From: Thermodesulfovibrio sp.
GTDB lineage: Bacteria > Nitrospirota > Thermodesulfovibrionia > Thermodesulfovibrionales > UBA6898
DNA length: 47,650 nucleotides
Direction: 5' to 3'
Assembly (NCBI GenBank): GCA_013824615.1
Contig: PNOC01000025.1
Location: 1 to 47,650, forward strand
The notes below the pieces were generated by a model. The model saw only the letters and a program-made list of their open reading frames with translations, was not told where the DNA came from and ran no database searches. Position numbers and translations under genes: made by a program. Positions within the stretch are counted from its first letter, which is position 1, and every line of letters begins with the position of its first letter. Shown in pieces: positions 43,518 to 47,650 of this stretch.

Positions 43518-44504
43518 CTAAGGATGGGGTGCTTCCAAAATCTCATCAATATATCGTACGGCTAGTGAAATACGGGCGGAAAATTCACCAGTTACAAGAA
43601 CCCATTGACGATTCTTTTCTGTTAATGCAGCAATAAATCTTTTATGCATCCAATGTCTGATATGCTCTCCGTCTCGCAGACCATCTTGCACAAAAGGTAT
43701 TTCGTCCCCTGTCAAAACATACAAATCGTAGCGACGGTTATTTGCAATAGTTTCTACTTCAATACTTCGATTGTTGAGGTAGCGTTCATGCCAAATGGAT
43801 GTGGCAAATGGGTCAGTATCGCAGATCAAGACCTTGTTTGCTGATCGCGCAGCATGATCCTCTCTGCGTCCCTGTTCCTTAGCAATCGCAACGAACTCTT
43901 CAGAAACCCAGACATCCGTGATGTTGCCATCCTTCCACTTCTCAACACAATATTCCCGGCCATACTCTGGGACCCAGTTTGTCTGATAGTGCTCTGCAAG
44001 CTTTTGGGCAAGAGTCGTTTTCCCCGTTGATTCTGCGCCGACAATACACACTCTTTTTACATAGAACGCGCGTATACACGGAGTAACCCATTTAAGGTAT
44101 TCGAGGGGATTATTGCGTAACATTGTGCCGGAACAGGGATAAGTTAACCGGTGCCTGTCTAGCATTACATGTTTTGCTCCCATAGCACGCGCATAGCCTT
44201 CGCCGTAATCTTCTGAAGTGAAAACGGCATCGGGTGCAGACCCCAATAATTGAACCGTGTATGCTGCCCATCCCGGCGTGTCGTCATCTGCCAAAATATC
44301 TTCTACTGCCAGCACCTTTACTTCGGGGTGAACCTCGCGGATACAGGCAACACGAATATCAATAGGGACGGATTGTTCCGGCTTCCAGCAAACAAGTACG
44401 AAGAGAATCTCGCATTGAGCAGACGCCGTTTCTATTAAAAAATGGTGTCCCCGATGGGGCGGATAAAATTTACCGACTACAACGCCTGTGCGAAACAGTT
44501 TCAT
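43518..44504 (-). CDS. nadR: NadR-type nicotinamide-nucleotide adenylyltransferase / ribosylnicotinamide kinase
   Basis: A 328-residue bifunctional enzyme. The N-terminal nucleotidyltransferase has GKFYPPHRGHHFLI with the HxGH motif near 17-20. The kinase domain begins near 150 with Walker A GAESTGKTTLAQ and contains CDTDPFAT. It converts nicotinamide riboside to NMN and then to NAD. The HTH repressor domain of enterobacterial NadR is absent, so it should not regulate transcription. The start shares a base with the pnuC stop (TAATG). Codon use is more AT-rich than in the housekeeping blocks, in line with horizontal acquisition. Confidence 0.93.
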   Translation of the reverse strand: MKLFRTGVVVGKFYPPHRGHHFLIETASAQCEILFVLVCWKPEQSVPIDIRVACIREVHPEVKVLAVEDILADDDTPGWAAYTVQLLGSAPDAVFTSEDYGEGYARAMGAKHVMLDRHRLTYPCSGTMLRNNPLEYLKWVTPCIRAFYVKRVCIVGAESTGKTTLAQKLAEHYQTNWVPEYGREYCVEKWKDGNITDVWVSEEFVAIAKEQGRREDHAARSANKVLICDTDPFATSIWHERYLNNRSIEVETIANNRRYDLYVLTGDEIPFVQDGLRDGEHIRHWMHKRFIAALTEKNRQWVLVTGEFSARISLAVRYIDEILEAPHP

Positions 44505-45166
44505 TACAGTAAGATCTCTTTTGGGGATTGGTTTTCAGATTTACGCCATGACGTATACCCGACGACACATAACCCGATGAAAAGTGCGTACAGTATGGCG
44601 GTGAGATAGAGCTCTTTTTGAACATAGAGTCCAACATAGATCAGATCGGCAGTTATCCAGACGAACCAGTTTTCCATGCGCTTGTAATTGAGAAGGTATT
44701 GGGCGATCAGACTAAGTGCCGTTGTCAAGGCATCAAGAAAAGGAGCCGAGTCGTTGATCTTTATGAAATACTCACGCATGCCTGCGGTGGCGACAGCACC
44801 AATAACGAATAATATCAGTATTTCCCGTGCCGACGTATGATTGACGTGTAATTCTGTTCGGTTTGTTCCACCGTGAAGCCATTGCCACCATCCAATGAGT
44901 CCTAGTAAAATATAAACAACCTGCAACGCCATGTCGCCATATAGTCGAGATGACAAGAACAGCACAATAAAAAAGATATTGTTTGCAATGCCAACAGGGA
45001 AGTTCCAGATGTTTTGTTCAACAACGAACAGGACGCATATAGCACCGGTAATAAATCCAAAAACTTCTGTTGGGTTGATCGGTATCCAGTTCTCTAAGGA
45101 TGCCGACAACAGAATAATTGATACTAACGCCAGGATTGTCCAGGCCCACTTATGAACTATTTTCAT
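44504..45166 (-). CDS. pnuC: Nicotinamide riboside transporter PnuC
   Basis: A 220-residue membrane protein with about seven hydrophobic segments and PnuC patterns: IPINPTEVFGFITGAICVLF near 30-49, NIWNFPVGIANN and GWWQWL. It brings in nicotinamide riboside, which nadR then phosphorylates and adenylylates. I placed the start at ATG 45166 (AAAGG 4 bases upstream), dropping 29 non-conserved residues of a longer frame. The upstream bases are the end of the attC-like element. Confidence 0.92.
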   Translation of the reverse strand: MKIVHKWAWTILALVSIILLSASLENWIPINPTEVFGFITGAICVLFVVEQNIWNFPVGIANNIFFIVLFLSSRLYGDMALQVVYILLGLIGWWQWLHGGTNRTELHVNHTSAREILILFVIGAVATAGMREYFIKINDSAPFLDALTTALSLIAQYLLNYKRMENWFVWITADLIYVGLYVQKELYLTAILYALFIGLCVVGYTSWRKSENQSPKEILL

Positions 45167-45178
45167 TGTACCTTTATG

Positions 45179-45322
45179 GTTAACGCCGCCGTGAGGGGCG
45201 CAGTTTTCAGCGACCCTCTCGACGGCGTGCTTGGGACCATTGAGTCGATGCACCCTGCTTCGCCCGACCGGGCTGCTTGCCTACCAATGACCCCTATGGT
45301 TCTCAATGTTGCGCTGTTAGAA
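45179..45322 (-). other. attC-like structured intergenic element
   Basis: Between the small membrane-protein gene and pnuC. On the minus strand it opens with TTCTAAC, in which the TAA is the stop codon of the upstream gene, and ends GGCGTTAACC followed by the pnuC leader. These ends match integron core sites RYYYAAC and GTTRRRY at 6 of 7 positions each. Inside are a 17-nt arm pair (45185-45201 with 45210-45226, 14 of 17 paired) and CATTGAG/CTCAATG (45238-45244, 45302-45308). The end next to pnuC resembles Vibrio VCR ends in pattern. Length (144 bp) is at the upper limit of attC sites, and the strongest pairing is local, not end to end. Confidence 0.4.
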
Positions 45323-45700
45323 CATCGTTCGCCATTTTAATGCTAGCCACCACACAAGCGCAATCGTGGCACAAGCGAAGAAGGCCAAGCGTATAAATCG
45401 ACGCAATATAAGCGGCTCATCATGACGTATTTCTTCAATAGTATGAAGCAGACCGACTACAACAAATATCGATAAGAAGCTAAGTGAAAGCACTGGATAC
45501 TCTGCAAATAACTTTTCGGTCCAGTTGTTAAGACTGCCAGCGTATCGGAATCTTGTCCCGAGATAGATTCCAAGACAAATAAGCCCAATTGCTCCGCTTA
45601 GGAAATCGAGCACAGTTAGCTTATTCTTTTTATCGCTTTGATCATTTTTCATATTATGATGGTGGTACAACCAGATATTATGCGATTCACGCTCGCGCAT
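45317..45700 (-). CDS. Small hypothetical membrane protein
   Basis: A 127-residue protein with three hydrophobic segments (about residues 30-47, 67-87 and 104-122). A HEDE-like polar loop (HTIEEIRHDEPLILRRFIR) sits between the last two. I recognise no family. Alternative start at 45652 would shorten it by 16 residues; neither start has a good ribosome-binding site. Its TAA stop lies inside the attC-like core, a layout typical of integron gene cassettes. AT-rich like pnuC-nadR. Confidence 0.55.
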   Translation of the reverse strand: MRERESHNIWLYHHHNMKNDQSDKKNKLTVLDFLSGAIGLICLGIYLGTRFRYAGSLNNWTEKLFAEYPVLSLSFLSIFVVVGLLHTIEEIRHDEPLILRRFIRLAFFACATIALVWWLALKWRTMF

Positions 45701-46042
45701 GTATCCGATAACACCGGAAATCCGATGTTAGTCCCCTAGAGTTAATACGGAACCCTCCAGACAATTTATCGGAATCTGCGAGTTAGTCATTATAAGATAG
45801 AATTTCCCCATAACTGATTACCGATGATAATTTACATTATTTTCACCTTTTTGAAAAGTGTGGTAGGAGGAAGCAGTTGTTGTCTGGCCATCCTTCTCTG
45901 CAAAATGGAAACTTTCTCTACCCGTACTTAATCTTCACATATTTGCCAACTCCACCCTACTCTTCACTGTGGACATTCCGACACAGTAATAATTATTGTT
46001 TCTAATCCTCACGTTCAAGGGGCTTTTCAATCTGTGGTGTAT
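45701..46042. other. 342-bp non-coding gap between the membrane-protein gene and the insertion sequence
   Basis: No gene is supported. Just before the membrane-protein start, a hairpin at 45709-45730 (TAACACCGG, loop AAAT, CCGATGTTA; one mismatch on this strand, a wobble on the other) may affect its translation. The rest is AT-rich with no clear promoter. Confidence 0.4.
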
Positions 46043-46060
46043 ATGTCGTAATTTCCAGGT
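46043..46060 (+). repeat. Left 18-bp direct repeat flanking the insertion sequence
   Basis: ATGTCGTAATTTCCAGGT here is identical to 47379-47396, in the same orientation, at the other side of the element. It is most likely a target-site duplication. Confidence 0.8.
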
Positions 46061-47378
46061 TGTTGTCAACAAATAGAGTTGTCCGGTTTGGTAGCACATA
46101 AACTGTCCGGCCTGTAAGCGCTGAGTATTAAGCTGCTTTCTTGGTGGCGGCGGCCTCCTTTCCCTTAGAATTAAAGGAGACGAGCTTTCTGTGACCATGG
46201 AATATGGCCAAGGTGCCGTTTGGATAGCGATGGACCCGCACCTTCACTTTGACATAGTGATAGCGATATTGATCCTTAGGGATCTGAAGGACCAGGCCAT
46301 CGAATCTAACGCAGTTGTCATTGCCGACCGTTCTTTCATACTGTTCGCAGAGGATATCTTCAATAGGTGCTCCGGCCCAAGGGACAAACATGCTGACTGA
46401 CTCCGCCGGGGGAACTGCAAACTCATTTTTATAGGCAGGGAGGTAGACGTCGCGGATATACCTATTGGCTGGAGCCATCTCCGTGATGCCGGCCAGGGCA
46501 AGTTCCTTGACCAGTCTATCTTGATGGGTACGAAAGACTCTTTCAGAGCGCCCACGCGCTTCAGGAGAGTAAGCAGGAATCATCTCAATGCCCAACTGTC
46601 TCATAGCACGCCCAAACTGGGTTAGATTCCCCTTGTCCACCTTTCCACCGGCCTCAGGGGTATTCCAGTAGTGGCTGCCGCGATCTGTGTACAATGATGC
46701 AAATAATCCATGCCGGTCGATAACCTCCTGGACCCCCTGGAAACTGCTGCGAGTCCCTTCCTCATCGACAAAGAACATCGAGTAATGCTCACTGGTGGCA
46801 TCATCCATAGTTACAATCAGATCCCATAGCTTTCCTGGCACCCACTCATGTGTGGAACCGTCCTGATGTAGCATCATGCCAATATACGGAGCCCGTGGCC
46901 GTTTTTTCCTATGAGCTCCCTTTGTAGTGGCCTTAGGCACAAGCCCCTTGCCCTGAAGGGTCTTCTTTACCCATGTGTAGCTCCTGAGGCCTCCGTCACG
47001 CCGGTACCAACTGTAAAAGTGTTTAGCATTAAAGCCCTGATACCGGTGATTGTATAAATCCGCCAGGGCTATGACCTCATCTACCGGTGCACTTCGGTGT
47101 GATACCTGCCCTAAGCGCTGGTCCACCAGTCCCTCCATTCCCTGTTCTTCATATCTAACCAGATAACGCCGATAGGTCCGATCGCATACTCCAAGTAGCC
47201 TTGCAGCCTCCTGCTGAGTCAATCGTCCCTTCTGGCATCCCTCATATGCTTCCTCAAATCTCATCTTCCGTACCTCCTGTAGTAGTACTGTCCTCTTCAT
47301 GAATGGCGCCTCCGTGCCATTCAATCTTACCCGGACAGTTTATGTGCTACAGATACGGACAGTTTATGTGTTCTCTAC
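46061..47378 (-). mobile_element. IS1202/ISNCY-like insertion sequence, about 1.32 kb
   Basis: The element holds one transposase gene on the minus strand. Its inner inverted repeats are a perfect 20-bp pair (46091-46110 and 47331-47350, GTAGCACATAAACTGTCCGG and its complement). A second, degenerate copy of the same unit lies outside each one (46068-46086 and 47356-47372), so each end probably has two transposase-binding sites. An 18-bp perfect direct repeat flanks it. Long duplications of 15-29 bp are known for parts of the IS1202 family, which fits. Ends and transposase are intact, suggesting a recent and possibly active insertion. Confidence 0.82.
46128..47300 (-). CDS. Transposase, IS1202/ISNCY type (DDE)
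   Basis: About 390 residues. An N-terminal helix-turn-helix (GRLTQQEAARLLGVCDRTYR, about 26-45) is followed by the RNase-H-like catalytic core with the likely triad Asp in MLHQDGSTHEW, Asp in LYTDRGSHYW and Glu in AYSPEARGRSERV. A basic C-terminus (ATKKAA) ends it. No frameshift or stop is seen. ATG 47300 has GGAGG 8 bases upstream; ATG 47264 also has GGAGG 8 bases upstream, so either could be the start. Confidence 0.88.
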   Translation of the reverse strand: MKRTVLLQEVRKMRFEEAYEGCQKGRLTQQEAARLLGVCDRTYRRYLVRYEEQGMEGLVDQRLGQVSHRSAPVDEVIALADLYNHRYQGFNAKHFYSWYRRDGGLRSYTWVKKTLQGKGLVPKATTKGAHRKKRPRAPYIGMMLHQDGSTHEWVPGKLWDLIVTMDDATSEHYSMFFVDEEGTRSSFQGVQEVIDRHGLFASLYTDRGSHYWNTPEAGGKVDKGNLTQFGRAMRQLGIEMIPAYSPEARGRSERVFRTHQDRLVKELALAGITEMAPANRYIRDVYLPAYKNEFAVPPAESVSMFVPWAGAPIEDILCEQYERTVGNDNCVRFDGLVLQIPKDQYRYHYVKVKVRVHRYPNGTLAIFHGHRKLVSFNSKGKEAAATKKAA

Positions 47379-47396
47379 ATGTCGTAATTTCCAGGT
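47379..47396 (+). repeat. Right 18-bp direct repeat flanking the insertion sequence
   Basis: Identical to 46043-46060. It lies 6 bases outside the outer end unit on this side, compared with 7 on the left. Confidence 0.8.
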
Positions 47397-47519
47397 AAGT
47401 GTTCGTGAACTGTTTTTGGTAAAATACTCATGATATACCGATCCCGTTACAAGTCCATATTACCATGATATGCGGGAAAGGGGAATCCCGTGTATTGTTT
47501 ATTATCATAAAGTTACGTC

Positions 47520-47548
47520 TTGTCACAAAGCCCAGGGTATGCTATTAT
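47520..47548 (+). promoter_or_regulatory. Sigma-70-type promoter near the window end
   Basis: TTGTCA (47520-47525), spacer 17, TATTAT (47543-47548). The predicted start near 47555 falls directly at an ATG (47556) that opens a 12-codon frame ending at 47594; the next ATG, at 47613, is open to the window edge. Confidence 0.6.
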
Positions 47549-47612
47549 CATGGCCATGGGGACGCAAACACCGAATCCGCATATTAATTGTTAAGGCGTC
47601 AATAATAACGGC

Positions 47613-47650
47613 ATGAATATATTAAAGAACAAATTGGTCTGGGGCGTAGC
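47613..47650 (+). CDS. Possible gene start, partial
   Basis: ATG 47613 opens a frame (MNILKNKLVWGVA) that runs to the window edge. It follows a good promoter by about 58 bases but no ribosome-binding site is near. The basic start followed by hydrophobic residues could be an exported-protein N-terminus. Too short to name. Confidence 0.35.
   Translation, partial: MNILKNKLVWGV

Noticed and set aside
46043-46060. dif/Xer recombination site at the IS target
   Set aside because: IS1202 relatives can insert near dif-like sites, but this 18-bp sequence and its flanks do not match the XerC/XerD arms well enough to claim it.
45935-46198. 87-codon minus-strand frame left of the transposase gene
   Set aside because: It runs across the insertion-sequence end and the 18-bp duplication, so it would have been created by the insertion; no start signal or domain.

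Overview
The window looks like a chromosomal contig from a free-living Gram-negative bacterium of moderate to high GC content. Supporting signs are several lipoboxes and Sec signal peptides, glmU/glmS, a chemoreceptor behind a sigma-28-like promoter, and NiFe-hydrogenase maturation genes. The combination of hypF/hypD/hypE, a DUF512-type PDZ/Fe-S protein, DUF116, DUF502, PASTA, S74 and CZB proteins suggests a Nitrospirota- or Desulfobacterota-like lineage. That placement is inference; no rRNA or tRNA gene is present to fix it.

Layout. 1-3129 (minus): a PAS hybrid histidine kinase, an M56-like membrane metallopeptidase and a membrane-anchored protein cut by the window edge. 3315-7783: an SGNH hydrolase, a zinc-ribbon membrane protein, and a large secreted S74-domain fibre-like protein with about twelve 17-residue LG-x-x-AG repeats. 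7784-8213: a dispersed repeat, a strong hairpin and a promoter. 8214-14034 (plus): hypF-hypD-hypE, a PpiC-type lipoprotein and a hypothetical gene. 14205-15292: pdxJ-acpS. 15508-16534: a vapBC toxin-antitoxin module with its operator, a broken hsdR fragment and a terminator. 16554-17672 (minus): a double cyclic-nucleotide-binding/rhodanese protein. 17905-21341 (plus): NAD(P)HX repair enzyme, pgeF-like gene, rluA-type gene, short cvfB-like gene, ending at a hairpin.

21400-29837 (minus): a dienelactone hydrolase, then an eight-gene tightly packed unit read from 29837 down to 22338 (lipoprotein, zinc-ribbon/NTF2-like protein, rsmB, PASTA, rpe, TPR, pgsA, DUF512). 30046-43117 (plus): a haem-c/CZB chemoreceptor, def-fmt-DUF116, a BamD-like lipoprotein, yebC, DUF502-glmU-glmS, a UvrD/PcrA helicase, gatC, panD and marC. 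These are mainly housekeeping genes for translation start, amino-sugar synthesis, repair and cofactor synthesis.

43118-47650 differs: it looks more AT-rich and is probably accessory. It holds pnuC-nadR (nicotinamide riboside uptake and conversion to NAD), a small membrane protein separated from pnuC by an attC-like structured element, and an IS1202/ISNCY-like insertion sequence with compound inverted ends inside an 18-bp perfect direct repeat. The window ends just after a good promoter and the first codons of a possible plus-strand gene.

The most interesting points are the chemoreceptor joining a CXXCH haem motif, a CZB zinc domain and a sigma-28-like promoter; recurring -10-like hexamers 6-9 bases before start codons that suggest leaderless mRNAs; the attC-like element beside pnuC-nadR; and the insertion sequence. 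I found no CRISPR array, tRNA or rRNA, and no clearly new defence system.
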